From Smittium culicis (Eukaryota > Kickxellomycota > Harpellomycetes > Harpellales > Legeriomycetaceae): a DNA stretch of 34,066 nt. The stretch lies in contig LSSN01000681.1 in NCBI GenBank assembly GCA_001970855.1, forward strand, positions 3,479 to 37,544, written 5' to 3'. Made by a program: the position numbers and the translations under genes. This document shows positions 21,528 through 32,600 of the stretch, in pieces. The stretch's first letter is position 1, and every line of letters starts with the position of its first letter. The notes below the pieces were generated by a model. The model was not told where the DNA came from and did not search any database. It was given only the letters and a program-made list of their open reading frames with translations.

Positions 21528-22301
21528 AGCTGGACTGTATATGAATATACACCTGCCTAACTCCAGGAAATCCATCCCATTGATTCCCATACATGGTCAC
21601 CACTCTATATTTCTTATATTATTAATAAATTAGACCATAACAGTTTGATTTATAATAAACCATTTTACATCTTGAAAAATCAATAGTACCATTAAATTCT
21701 CGAATTAAAAAAAAAGGCTCGCAAAGCTGGATAACTGAATTATTCAAGATAATATAATTCTAAGAATAATAATAGCATTGGATTACTAATTATAACCAGC
21801 AAATAGGATATATGAATTTAAACTATAAACGAATCATCGAAGCACGTATAATGACTTAAGCCTATGAAGAGGGGAATCATAGATCAATAATTCCTACCCA
21901 TCAATGGAAGGAAAATTTTGACCCAATAGCTATTTGACGCAAACAAAAGAGGCGAAAGGAAATCCAGAGCTGGAACTTGACGGATATTTCAACAGTCGAA
22001 TTAATAATCAATTGGCGCTAAAACACCCAGTGCACAGAAACTTTATGACTAAACATTTATCTACTAGGCTTTTTATCTTGAACTGTTATCTCACAGCTCT
22101 TTGCTTGATAGTATATATAAATAAGCAATCCCCGCTTCTTATCATCAACCAAAATCCTATCCTCGTACAATTTTTTCATTTTATAAAGCCTGCATAAAAT
22201 ATTTCTCATCCCACCTTTTACTCAAATTTTAAGATACCACGCTTTTTATTTTGCGGTTTTATTTATAACTTTTACATCAAATTCACAGCGCTATATATAA
22301 C

Positions 22302-22889
22302 ATGAAAGAACGAAGATTGTCTTTGCAACCTACTTCGCATGATTTAAATAATCTACCAGATGTCATTGAAAAGCCCTTCCCTATATTCTTAACAAGTAAA
22401 GTGATCGAAGGCTTTGGAAGAGGCGGGAAACAACTCGGAATCCCTACAGGTATTATTATTTTTTCAAAAAATTCATTATCTGTTATAGTAATTTAAATTA
22501 AGTTTCTGCTATTTTGAACTTTAATAGCTAACATGACTGAGGACGTCGTTAATTCTGTTCTGCAGAGCGCTCCAAACGGCATTTATTTCGGGCTCGCAAA
22601 AACAGAATTCGAAAAAAAAGTCAGACCAATGGTAATGAGCTTAGGTTGGAACCCGTACTTTAAAAACGAAAAGCTATCAGGCGAAGTTCACATAATCCAC
22701 AACTACCAAAGCGATTTCTACGGTACGCAATTAAAAGTGGTAATTTTAGGCTTTATCAGACCAGAAGCTGATTTTGTTGATATAGAAACCCTGGTTGCTG
22801 AAATTCAGAGGGACATAGACTTCTGCTTAAAAGCTGTGGATAAAGAAGATTACAAAAAATACTTCCATGATAAGCTTTTGTCTCACTAG
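22302..22889 (+). CDS. FMN1: riboflavin kinase (ATP:riboflavin 5'-phosphotransferase)
   Basis: Two exons, 22302-22449 and 22528-22889, with a 78-bp intron, encode 169 aa. The junction rebuilds the signature PTAN (48-51) inside GFGRGGKQLGIPTAN, the nucleotide- and Mg-binding loop. Other family blocks are NGIYFGLA (66-73), MVMSLGWNPYFKN (84-96), EVHIIH (102-107, with the presumed catalytic Glu102) and FYGTQLKVVILGFIRPE. The enzyme makes FMN from riboflavin and ATP, the first step of flavin cofactor synthesis. The length is close to animal riboflavin kinases and shorter than yeast Fmn1 (218 aa), which has an N-terminal extension; I see no mitochondrial presequence here. The intron splits the PTAN motif. 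The gene lies 419 bp upstream of the GGTase-I beta gene on the same strand. Confidence 0.95.
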
Positions 22890-23308
22890 ACTGTATTTTA
22901 CCAGCCTGACTGATGTTTCCTTTTGCCTTACGCAATTCTAATTAGAGTATTTTCATATAACTGTTATTATTAAATAAATCTTTATCACCTACACTTATCT
23001 ACTCATCTCTTATTGGCTACAATTTATTCTGGAAATTTATCATTTAATTTAATATTTCGAAAGTATACAACAATTTTAATATTTCAACCAATCGGCCCAA
23101 TATCCTACCCATTTCTCATACATGTAGCTATTTTTTTTTTAGTCACTTTAGACTTTCCCTTTATTTTCCTCACCTCTCAATACTCAATTTTATTACATTT
23201 TTTTCTATTTCATTTCAATTCGAATTAATTATACCCTACAAAAAGATTCAATAAAATAAAGCCAATTTAATTTCCCCCTCAATCCGAAATAATAGAAATA
23301 AATAAATC
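22890..23308 (+). promoter_or_regulatory. intergenic / promoter of the GGTase-I beta gene
   Basis: This 419-bp gap between two plus-strand genes is strongly pyrimidine-rich on the coding strand (about 22985-23225), as is common just upstream of fungal transcription starts. An open frame at 23013-23228 starts only with TTG and encodes a low-complexity Phe/Ile/Leu string, so I read it as promoter sequence. Confidence 0.5.
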
Positions 23309-25256
23309 ATGGAAAATTGTAAAATAAATAAACAAAAGTTGAAAGCTTTTTTTAATCGTTGCTTACAGATCTTGCCTTCTGATTACTCTAGCCTCGATTC
23401 AACCAGGTATAATTATTTCTTTTTATATGATTATCCCTTCTAAACTAGATCTAAACAAAATATTTGTTTTTTTTTAAAAGGGTGGTATTAGGCCATTTTG
23501 GGCTTGGTGGACTTGATATCCTTGACTCGGTAGATTCGGTCATAACTCCGTCTGTAAAACAAAACATGATAAATTGGATATACGAACAGCAAATCACTGA
23601 TGAGTCTGCTGGTAAATTGTTTTTTTAATAAAATTATATATCGAACTTTAAGAAAATTATCTTCGCCTATATACATCTATTATTTGCTCGTGATGTCGGA
23701 TAATTAACTACTGTATAACTTGGATAGGCTTTAAAAATAAGTGGGGATTTAGAGGCGGTTCATTCCCGGGCCCAAATTCCTTAGAATATGGTTTTGAATT
23801 CACAAATTGTATGAACTTGGCCGCAACTTATTCTGCTTTATGCTGTTTAGCTATTCTTGGTGACGATTATAGTAAAGTTAGAAAAGATCTGATACTAAAA
23901 ACAATATCCAGCCTGCAACTGGAAAACGGAAGGTATCATTTTCATACCAATTGAATTATTCATCAATTGTTATTATTTTTATTAATTTTTAGTTTCATTT
24001 CAGCGCCAGGCGATTACCAAGGTGATATGAGGTTTGTTTACACTGCTTGTGCGATATCGTTTTTGCTAAACGATTTTAGCGGCATTAACGTCGACTTGTG
24101 TGTAAAATATATAATCAATTGCGTTGTAAGGCCTCAGCACAATTCCTACTAAAAATTTTATAGATTATTTTTTTATCTGGTTTTGACTTGTATCTAAATA
24201 TTTTATCTTTCAATCATAGTGCTACGATGGAGGCATTACTCAATTCCCAGAGCAAGAATCTCATGGTAAGTATTTTTTTGGGGTTTGAAATGTTATTTAC
24301 ACGCGTATATTTATCTCGTTTAGCTTTCTAACTTTCATTTTTCTTTTTGAATAGGTGGGTCTACATACTGTGCGCTTGCAAGCTTGATGTTGCTTGGAAA
24401 ACTTGAATGCCTACCCAATAAAGAACAGACAATAAACTGGATTTTAAGTAGACAGATCGAAGGATTTAATGGAAGAACCAATAAAGACCAGGATACTTGC
24501 TATTCTTTCTGGGTAGGGTCATCAGCAAAGATCTTGGGTGTATTTGATATGATAGATGTAGATTCAAATGTTGAATTTATCTCAAAGTGTCAGTCTGACT
24601 TTGGGGGTATAGGAAAATCCATAGGAATTCATCCTGGTAAGATTTTTTTATACTTTATATTTTAGGAATTTTTATATTTAGTATCTAGTCCTGGTAGGCC
24701 AAAATAGCCTACATTTCTTTGATCTTTATTAAGCTTCCGCTTTAATGCTGCAATTTTTTAATGAGAAAACTATTGCATAGTTGCATATAAGTATCAATAT
24801 ATATATATAAACGCAGCATCGTAGGATCAATTCCTATTATGCATCAGTATTTTAAATTTTCCTATAAATTCAAATTCTACAACAAAAAAAAATAACATTT
24901 TCAGGCTCTGATAATATTATATATAGTTGGGAAAATATCAATTTTTTCAAAGTTTTAATTTACAAAGTGCTTTCTTTCTTTAGAATGACTCATTAGCCTA
25001 TTAATGAGTTTTTCTAAAAAATTTTCTATTCCTATGCGATCTTTTTATATAACCGAATTATATTTTTTTTCGGTGGGTATGTATACTTGAATTTAATTTT
25101 GTGTTATTTAATCTAATAGATCCGCTACACTCGTACTTGGCATTAGCTAGTTTGACGTATACTGATAACTATAATGACTTGAACCAAATTGTTCCTCAAA
25201 TCAATTTATCTCGGAAGACGCTTGATTCGCTAAAATCACGGTCTGTATTTTTTTAG
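23309..25256 (+). CDS. CDC43: protein geranylgeranyltransferase type I, beta subunit
   Basis: Seven exons: 23309-23406, 23481-23611, 23728-23932, 23993-24125, 24220-24265, 24355-24636 and 25120-25256. They encode 343 aa, and every junction keeps frame. The N-terminal LPSDYSSLDSTR (22-33) and GLGGLDILDS match PGGT1B/Cdc43. QF..QESHGGSTYCALASL (198-214), NGRTNKDQDTCYSFWVGS (243-260) and GGIGKSIGIHPDPLHSYL follow. The zinc ligands are Asp251, Cys253 and His302. The DTCYSFW form and the HPD-LHSYL spacing favour GGTase-I over farnesyltransferase beta. The subunit pairs with the shared alpha subunit (Ram2) in the cytosol to geranylgeranylate CaaL proteins such as Rho1 and Cdc42. The length is near that of S. 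pombe Cwg2 and human PGGT1B. Introns are 60-116 bp except the last (483 bp). No exon appears to be missing there, since the conserved GGI...HPDPLH block is continuous. Confidence 0.95.
24988..25009. other. perfect 8-bp hairpin inside the long CDC43 intron
   Basis: ACTCATTA and TAATGAGT are perfectly complementary around the loop GCCTAT. It sits within the 483-bp intron 24637-25119. I found no clear C/D or H/ACA boxes, so it is not called as a snoRNA. Confidence 0.4.
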
Positions 25257-25569
25257 ACCGTTTAAAAAAATAAAGTAACCAATATCCGCCAATTAGAATC
25301 TATCTCTTAACAATTCACTCTAAATACGACAATATCAAACCAATAATATAAATATATCTCACCAATAGCAAAAATGAAAAGTTTAAAAAAAAAAATTTTT
25401 TTTTTATCCAAAATTATATATTAGATTTTTGTATTAGAAAAAAAAATAAAACAAAACAGTAATATAAAAAACCTCTTTATTGATGGCAAATATCTTTTAT
25501 TTTTTTTAAATATCCATTTTGTATATATTTTTATATCAATATTTTATATTTTGCGATAACGGAGGGAAA
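25257..25569. promoter_or_regulatory. intergenic / promoter of the ankyrin gene
   Basis: 313 bp between two plus-strand genes. It contains several A and T tracts (25380-25520), which are typical nucleosome-poor promoter sequence. No other signal was identified. Confidence 0.45.
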
Positions 25570-26419
25570 ATGGCAGAAAATATCTGGTTGGCAATAAGCG
25601 AGAGCGACATTTTGCGAGTGAAGGAGTTTATCGAGACGAAGAAGTTCACGGTTGATTCGCAAGATGATTTCGGCTATTCACCATTGTAAGTAATAGGAAA
25701 ATTAAAAAAAACTATCAACTTTTTTTTAAAGCTAAAATTAAATTGTATGAATAATTTTTTGATTTAAAAAAAAAAACTTTAAATGATTGAAGGCATGCGG
25801 CAGCATCGTGGAAGAATCCAGAGATAGTTGAGTATTTGCTTGGTGAAGGCGCGAACGTGGGGATTGTTGACAATGATGGAGATACTCCGCTGCACACGTG
25901 TGAGGACATTGAGTGCGCGCTATTGCTTCTGAAAGCCGGGGCAGATGCTAAAGCACTAAATAACGAGCAAAAAACGGTATTTCATTTAGTAAATTTGAAC
26001 TTTGTATAATTAAGCTGCGACTTAATATAAATTTTGTGCGTTTGATTTTGTGTTAGGCGATCGATAGTATAATAGAGAACGAGGAGTACGAAGTAGCGAA
26101 ATCGGTGTGCGAGTATAGCGGGATACCGTTTATAATGCCTGAACCGAACGCAGAAGTTGATGGGGAGGGAGAGGAGACGAGAGCAGTTGCAGAGGGAGAC
26201 GTAGGTAGCGATGACGAGGTGGAGGTTGGAGAAGAGCCGGAAAATCCGTTTGCTAACATAAAAGGGATCGAGGGGCTACTGAGCGAGGAGTCGTTGAACG
26301 ATATTATGAGCTACATAATCAACAACTCGGACGGGGTTGACTTGAGCGACCAGGAGGCGCTAATGAGCAAAGTATCTGAATATCTGATCAACAATCTTTC
26401 TGCTAAAAAGCCATTTTGA
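25570..26419 (+). CDS. small ankyrin-repeat protein
   Basis: Three exons, 25570-25685, 25793-25976 and 26057-26419 (introns of 107 and 80 bp), encode 220 aa. The first junction restores FGYSPLHAAASW, the canonical G-x-x-PLHAAA start of an ankyrin repeat. A second repeat follows (NVGIVDNDGDTPLHTCEDIECALLLLKAGADAKALNNE, split here only for reference by its GDTPLH core). The first about 32 residues form a capping half-repeat (NIWLAISESDILRVKEFIE). Residues about 135-170 are acidic (EVDGEGEE, DDEVEVGEEPE) and precede a helical C-terminus ending NNLSAKKPF. The layout resembles small fungal ankyrin proteins of the S. pombe SPAC105.02c/P1E11.10 type or the ribosome-assembly chaperone Yar1, but I cannot choose. 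Exon 3 is more GC-rich than most genes here. Confidence 0.88.
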
Positions 26420-26883
26420 TTTCAATTAAGGGCTTTGCTTTCATTTTTTATTTCGTTTATAAAAAAAAAAAAAAAAAAAGTAATTATCAGCAGTTAGAAA
26501 AACATGGATCTTTGTAGTTGTGAATATAATCTTTATTAGAAAACTATAAAATCCTGATATTTTACCAGTTTTTTTTTTGTATATTTTTTGAAACGTGTAC
26601 ATCTTTCATTACATTCTTTTAGCATACCTTTTTATCAGTTAGCAATAAAAATACATAAATATTTATATTTGCATATGGATATGGATATGTGTTGTGGAAG
26701 TGTATATAATGATATAGCTAGATAGGGATTTATTATTAACACAAGAGGACGTGAGAGTAGAGTATAGTAGAGTAGAGGCGAATAAATAAACAGCTTTCTC
26801 AAAGGATAGTTTGAGGAGGGGAGTATAAGAAAGCAATAGAATAAATACAGGATAAAAACAATACAATTTAAAAAGCAATAAAG
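26420..26883. other. convergent intergenic region with A19 tract
   Basis: This gap lies between the stops of the ankyrin gene (+) and the inhibitor gene (-). It has a run of 19 A at 26461-26479, and a GTATATGGATATGG-like stretch near 26670. I interpret it as two 3' UTRs and see no gene. Confidence 0.55.
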
Positions 26884-27099
26884 CTAGTCGTCGGGATATA
26901 TAAGTCTTTCTATAGACGACACTAAATCACAAGAATAGAGTCTGTTTAAGGCAGATTCTGGTATTAATGCGGATATGTACTTTTCAGCATTGGCTCTGAA
27001 TGTGATTAGCTTGCCGCCGCTTATTTCAATAAAATCTATGACTCTGTCAAGGTCGCGTTCGGTGACGGTATGATATAGCCTTACAGTATACGATTCCAT
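26884..27099 (-). CDS. PBI2: small protease inhibitor, I9 family (Pbi2-like)
   Basis: A single exon of 71 aa starts at a true ATG (27099) and ends at TAG. The sequence begins MESYTVRLYHTVTERD, continues with a helix (DLDRVIDFIEISGGKL) and then the strand TFRANAEKYISALIPESAL, and ends VSSIERLIYPDD. This beta-alpha-beta-beta-alpha-beta order, the GG turn after helix 1 and the total length match free-standing I9 domains such as yeast proteinase B inhibitor 2 (about 75 aa). That protein holds the vacuolar subtilase Prb1 in check and aids vacuole fusion. No protease domain follows, so it is not a subtilase propeptide. No signal peptide is seen, as in yeast Pbi2. The match is by pattern and length, so the assignment is likely but not certain. 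Confidence 0.7.
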   Translation of the reverse strand: MESYTVRLYHTVTERDLDRVIDFIEISGGKLITFRANAEKYISALIPESALNRLYSCDLVSSIERLIYPDD

Positions 27100-28043
27100 T
27101 TGAGGGAGGAGGAGGAGGGATTAAAAGACTGAGAAATTTTTAAAGATAGTACCTTGTACGGTATTTGACTTTAATTGAGATTGTGAGTATTAAAAGGAAC
27201 GATATGTAAATTCCTATGGATAAGGTGTTACATCAAAGCTTGGCTAGTATAAGTTGAAAACAGCAGTTGGATTTTACTAGTTGAATAAAAAGCGCTGCAT
27301 TTATAAGAAAATTTTCGGAATTATCAATAGCTTTTTTTTTTTTTTTTTGGTTTTTCAAGTAATTTCGATTCAAAGATTGATACTGCGGGATCCGCTTATA
27401 GATACTAAACAGACTTTCCAAAAGAGATTGGGCGGGGGGGAGTGTGAGAGATGATGGGAGGGAAGGGATAATTAGGCGTAGATATTTTCTTTATAAAATA
27501 AAAGTCGAATATTTTTAGATCTGAAATTATGCACAAAACTTACCAAAAACTTGCAATCCACACCATAAGAATAAAATAAAAATAAATGCAAAAAAAGGCG
27601 TTATCCGACAAGGTTTTTTTTTTTACTTTTTTGAAGCGGTACCTTTATTTTAACTTTGCTTTCCTTTTTTTTTTTTGTACATAATATAAAGGAACTCTGC
27701 CACATTTTTAATTTTAGAAAGAAAAAGCTAAAAAGAGAAGCAATATTGCCAAAAGAGGACTAAAAATCCAAATAAATTTTAAAATGCGATATATAATAAC
27801 ATAAATATAAAAAAAACATCCAATAAATACACATTCAGATATAAAACTTTTTATAAATATCAACAGAATTAAAGAGTGTGGAAATCATAATGCGGTAATT
27901 AAGTAAGTCTTAGTTGAAAATAGAGACAAATTGGCATTGACAAGTCCCAACTGTGACAATAATCACCACTTCAGGCCTTAATATCTGACTTTCCTATAAT
28001 GCCAATTCTTTCTTGGCCAGGCTGCTGAATAATTACAAATTCA
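27100..28043. other. gene-poor region upstream of the inhibitor gene
   Basis: It presumably contains the promoter of the inhibitor gene (-). It has a GA-rich stretch right upstream of its start, a T17 tract near 27332-27348 and a G-rich patch near 27430-27470. An open frame at 27233-27421 on the minus strand spans the poly-T tract and looks like chance. At 27971-28100 the minus strand has a second open stretch (KVNEFVIIQQPGQERIG) that belongs to the ambiguous block to the right. Confidence 0.4.
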
Positions 28044-29632
28044 TTAACTTTTTGCTTCGATTGCTTTCTGGATTCTCCTTTTTGACGCCAAATACACACA
28101 TACTATTTGTTCAATCAAGTTTAGATACCTATAATTATTATTCAGCGCATATTTTTTTATCTCCAGAAGCTATTTGATGATAAATTTACTTAAAAAGCTG
28201 TTTTTTACATTTTTTTATTTTTTTACATATGGCCATTAAATTTGGTTGACATGATTAAAGAAAAATCGATTGAGATTTATCAGACCAAAAAAAAAAAAAA
28301 AGACTTACGCAATTATCAGGAGATTAGCATAATTATGCTAAAGATAACCAATATTATGCAAACAAGCGCCTTTTTGTTATCTAAGGCAGCCGAGGTTTCT
28401 TATCTTATCTTAATCGTATCTTTATTCTCGCTGAGTTGCTCTCTACATTCCTACAGACAACACTGCTGAAATCCTTTCCAGTTTATTTCTTTGCGGTAGA
28501 CGAACCTCTACCCTAAACAGGCATGTGTTAGATTAAGCATCGCTTTGCAGATGCCGCAATATTCAGATTAGGAACTGTTGAGATCACAGGTTCCAAATGC
28601 ACTAACAATCGTACCTCCCAGCCCAATCATTGCGTGGTTGGCGATAGCGCTGAGTAATCTACGTGCGCTTATTTTAGGTTCGACTAAACCAAAATACCAG
28701 CGTTTTTTATAAATTAAATTGCCGCGAAAAAAAATAAAATTGACTTTTTTTGCACTTACCAAAAAAGAAAATAATAATAAAGCTGAAAACCCATAATAAT
28801 GCCTACTCCTAAATTTAGACGCAGCATACCAAAAAAAAAAAAAAAAAAAAAAAAACCACTTTATTCACATCGCAAAATATCATGCTGCCTTTATTGGCTG
28901 AGGAATATTATCGTAAATATCATGATCCCAATCAGATGCCCTGGTATAATCACCTCCGCAACCCTAACCGCTCTGTCACCTTCGAAAGACTCAATATTGT
29001 ATATCTATGTTTCTTTGTTAGCAAACCCTGATCCCCAATACTTAAACTCCCTCCTCTATACTTACTTGTCTCCGCTACAGCCATCAACATCTAAATTGAT
29101 ATTAGATCAGCACGCGCTCGAATTCCAGCTAATTAACTAAACTCCCAACAATCACAAAGAAGTGTTGCTGTTTTGCTTCTCAAATGAAGATACAGCTCTT
29201 TAAAGAGTATTTCTTTTCTTTTTCCACTTTATTTGCCCGAGCAGTGGCACCAATTGGACCAAAATATCAGTCAATAACCCTAACATCTCTAACTTGTTGC
29301 CTTAATGCCCACAAGCCACAATACACCTTTTAGCTTCTATTAGATTTTTTTTTCTTTTTAGTTTGCCGACAAGCCATCTCACTTCCCTATTCCATATTCT
29401 AATCTCCGCTCAGCCATTGGCTATATCTCCCGTTAGATATTTAATTTAACCCATTGTAAAGGCTGCTGTGCTTCTGCATTACATATTTTTCATAAATCGT
29501 AGAACAAAGCCCTGCTAAACCTGATAAATTTAAAGGCCATTTAACGTAGAGTGCCAAATTTATGCGCCAAAAAAACACAAGATCTACTTGATCACTCCAT
29601 ACATCTTGTTGGGAATCTTTTTTGACCTCCAT
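28044..29632 (-). other. unresolved GC-elevated block with splice-like signals; possible intron-rich or decayed gene
   Basis: The block is visibly richer in GC than flanking DNA, at a level seen here only in genes. On the minus strand it has donor GTAAGT at 29065, 28758 and 28308, and CTAAC branch-like sites just before CATAG (29005), ATATAG (29421) and TGTTTAG (28513). Two resulting introns would be 61-62 bp, like accepted ones. A frame from ATG 29632 (MEVKKDSQQDVWSDQ) could splice at 29482/29421 into MAERRLEYGIGK. A last exon at 28128-28044 would end VYLASKRRIQKAIEAKS. I could not chain the pieces into one frame. The plus strand also has an open stretch (28922-29140, ending LDQHALEFQLIN). 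The block may be a real spliced gene, a pseudogene or a mixture. Confidence 0.3.
28831..28855. repeat. A25 homopolymer tract
   Basis: A run of 25 adenines lies in the middle of the unresolved block. It may lie in an intron of a minus-strand gene (as a T tract before an acceptor). Such runs are prone to sequencing and assembly error, which could also break frames here. Confidence 0.9.
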
Positions 29633-32600
29633 CCCCCTTTTTTTAGGGCAATTATAAACTTCAACCCACCCAGCCCCTTAAAACTTCCTGATAAATTTAT
29701 CTGTTTCATATACTTGTCTCTAAATTTTCTCTAAAGCTAACCCACTCCTTTTTAATTTCTTTTTACTGAAATGCCTCATGAGTTATACTTGACTCGTTTT
29801 ATTGGATTTTACCTCCTACAATCATCACGTTTTGATTCCTTTATTATTGCTCGAATTTTTCACATTCTTTTAAAAAAAAAATTATTATTATTAAAAAGCG
29901 CTTAAAAAAACCTACTTGATTTATTTTACTTAACTTTACTTTACCACATATTAAACTTTTTTCAAATAAAAATAATCGATTATTTTATTGTCGCTGTTAG
30001 TCCCTATCCCCTCCCCTTCACCTTAAAAATAACAGTAATTAAATTTGTTTTTTTTCTACCCGTCCATTTACCATAGTCATTGTAAAAATTATTATAACGG
30101 TCATATGATTCACTATTTCTTATTGCTCATTTACTTTAATTTTTATTTCATTTAAACATACAATTTTTAAACGGCATAATAAATTTGGAACATTAATTGC
30201 TTAAAAAGTTAGCGATTCCAAGTCATATAACTTTAATAGTTAATATCAATCGCCAAACTCCAAGTATGTACATTGTGACTCACTTTAATTGATACCTATA
30301 GACCAGTAAAATCGGCCAAAATATTTTAAAGATTTATTTTATATATCCAGAATTATTAATTGCTCAGGAATTTATCCCAAGAAACTACTGAGAAAAATAA
30401 TAAAAGCAATATAATACAGATTTTAATACCTGCGTAAATATTATAAACTCTTTCGGTCCTCCCTTACAACCTAATCTCCGAACCTAATATTTTACAATTC
30501 GCTGGAAATGTGTTATTATTCAAATTATTTACCATAATTTTAATAATTATTTATCTACAAATATTACCTTTATCAATTATATAATAACCATTAAAGAACG
30601 CCATTTTAATTTTTTTTTAAAAAAAAAAGTTAATAAAACCACCGACAATCAACTAATTAAATAATACCGTTAAAAAAAAAAAGGTCCGTTCTCATATGAA
30701 ATTGTTGTGGCAACAGATAGCATTATGGAATTATACAATATTTTACTGATACATAAAAAAATCAATATTATATGCTGTTAATGTAAGCGTAGACTTTAAA
30801 TAACCTAATCCCACATTCTTAATATTATTTGCCAGATGGTTTTACTCTAAAGAGCTCATTGACTAATAGATTCGATTGAGCTCTAAATCATTCGCTAATT
30901 AGAAAATGTGTTTACTAGAAGCAATTTCACTATCCAGGCCAAGAAAGTCTTCTTTTTTTTTTAAAGCTCCAAGGATTCAAACAAGCTCCTAGAACAATTA
31001 TCATTAATGTTTCCTAATTTAGTTTAAATAATTATTAGAATACACCTGATAAATAAATGTTAGTATCCTAAACAACCTGAATGTAACATATCATTAGTTA
31101 GTAAATTATAACAATCACAGTTAACCCATTTCCCGGGAGGTAGACTATTTTTGACTCGCCTGATATAGCCAACAATGTTCGATAGAAATACTTTAATTCC
31201 TAGTCTTTAAGAAATATTGGTACATTTTAAAATAACAAATAACTAAATTGCTTATAAATCATAAATGAATCATAAAATTAACTTTTTAAAAGAGTTTTGA
31301 ACGGGAAAGTGTTAATGAACATTCACTGCGATATTAAGCTATATAACCTATATCTTAATTGAAATAAAAAACAATCATTTAAACAAAAATATTATTGAAA
31401 CTTGCAAATAAAAAAATTTTTTTTATTATATATTTTGTTAGCTTATACTCGCTTTATAAACAAAAAAAAAAGTTCTTAAATAGGGGGTTACATCTTTTGG
31501 TTTACTTTACACATTTCTTTTTTACTCCCGAAAATCAATTTAATTAAGAATTAAAAACATTTAACTCTTACACCTATCACAATTCACTAATAAGCGTCTG
31601 GAATAGCTATAATTATAATAAATAATGACTGGTAATTATACAAACACCCTTAAATATTTTACTTTTTATTTATCTTCTAAAATACTAATAATCCAACATC
31701 TAGTTGGGTTTTATAAAAATAATCGCTTATTTTCGATTGATTTTGAGTTTTCAAAAAAATAAAAAATACAACATACTTAATCCAAAACTGAATGAGGTTA
31801 TTTATTTAGTTTTATAGCCTCATTTTATAAAAATGATTCTCAAATTACTAGTAAAATAAACAATTAAATCGAATATTTAATTAATATATTTAAGATTAAC
31901 CGTTAATCTTGTCATTTTGATTACTTTCTTAAGCTTGTGATGATTTATTATTTTTTCTTATTATGGCTCATAAATATAATATAAATATTTTAATTTTTTC
32001 CAAAGCTAGTCCAACATCCAAGAGTCATTAAATAAAATATCAATATTATAAGATAAGTTATTACTTAATATTAAATAGATAATTGATTAAAATTTTCTAT
32101 TAATCTTAGAGTTCATTCAATAAAATAAATTAAACACCTGCGGATTTAATCATAATTTATCCGAGTTCACAGAATTTCTTATATTTCATAATGATATTAA
32201 ATTCATCCAATGCTTTTTTAAAAAATAAATGAAGAACAAGTTATAAGCTTCAGCTGATTTTTAAACTATGAAAAAAATGTATTTTCCAAATTATGCCTAG
32301 CTTGAGATATAGATTCAGCAACAGCTTAAAATAAAGTTAATTTATACTTAAAAAATTAATTTTTAGATCTATTAGAATCTATAAACTGCAAATATTTCAA
32401 CATATAATTTCTTCAAAAAAAAAATATATCACTTTGCCTTGAAAATTGTCGATAAATATTTAAATCGCGCTATTTATCAAAATTATATGCACTTAATACT
32501 GCTGTTACAATAATTAGAATTACCCAATTTATTGAATAGCCGTAAAATGTCTATTAGATCCTTAATAGATAATCTAAACTTTTCTATTTCGTCACTTAAA

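Larger units (their letters stand above)
19436..22301. other. 2.9-kb intergenic region with repeat cluster
   Basis: This region lies between the divergent apyrase and riboflavin kinase genes. It holds a short isolated open frame (19598-19777), MITE-like copies at 20.9-21.3 kb and a 33-bp direct repeat, each listed separately. A frame at 21934-22197 opens only with TTG and is not called. The 100 bp before 22302 are pyrimidine-rich, as expected for the riboflavin kinase promoter. Confidence 0.55.

Noticed and set aside
21934..22197. 88-codon plus-strand frame upstream of riboflavin kinase
   Set aside because: It opens only with TTG, has an internal ATG late in the frame and no family resemblance. 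It could be 5' UTR or chance, although one hydrophobic stretch (FILNCYLTALCLIVYI) is present.
23013..23228. 71-codon plus-strand frame before CDC43
   Set aside because: Starts with TTG and reads as a low-complexity Phe/Ile/Leu string caused by the pyrimidine-rich promoter strand.
28620..28700. tRNA-like box B (GGTTCGACTAAACC) after a box A-like TGGCGATAGCG
   Set aside because: The acceptor and anticodon stems do not form a cloverleaf, and the B-box segment instead pairs with itself as a simple hairpin.
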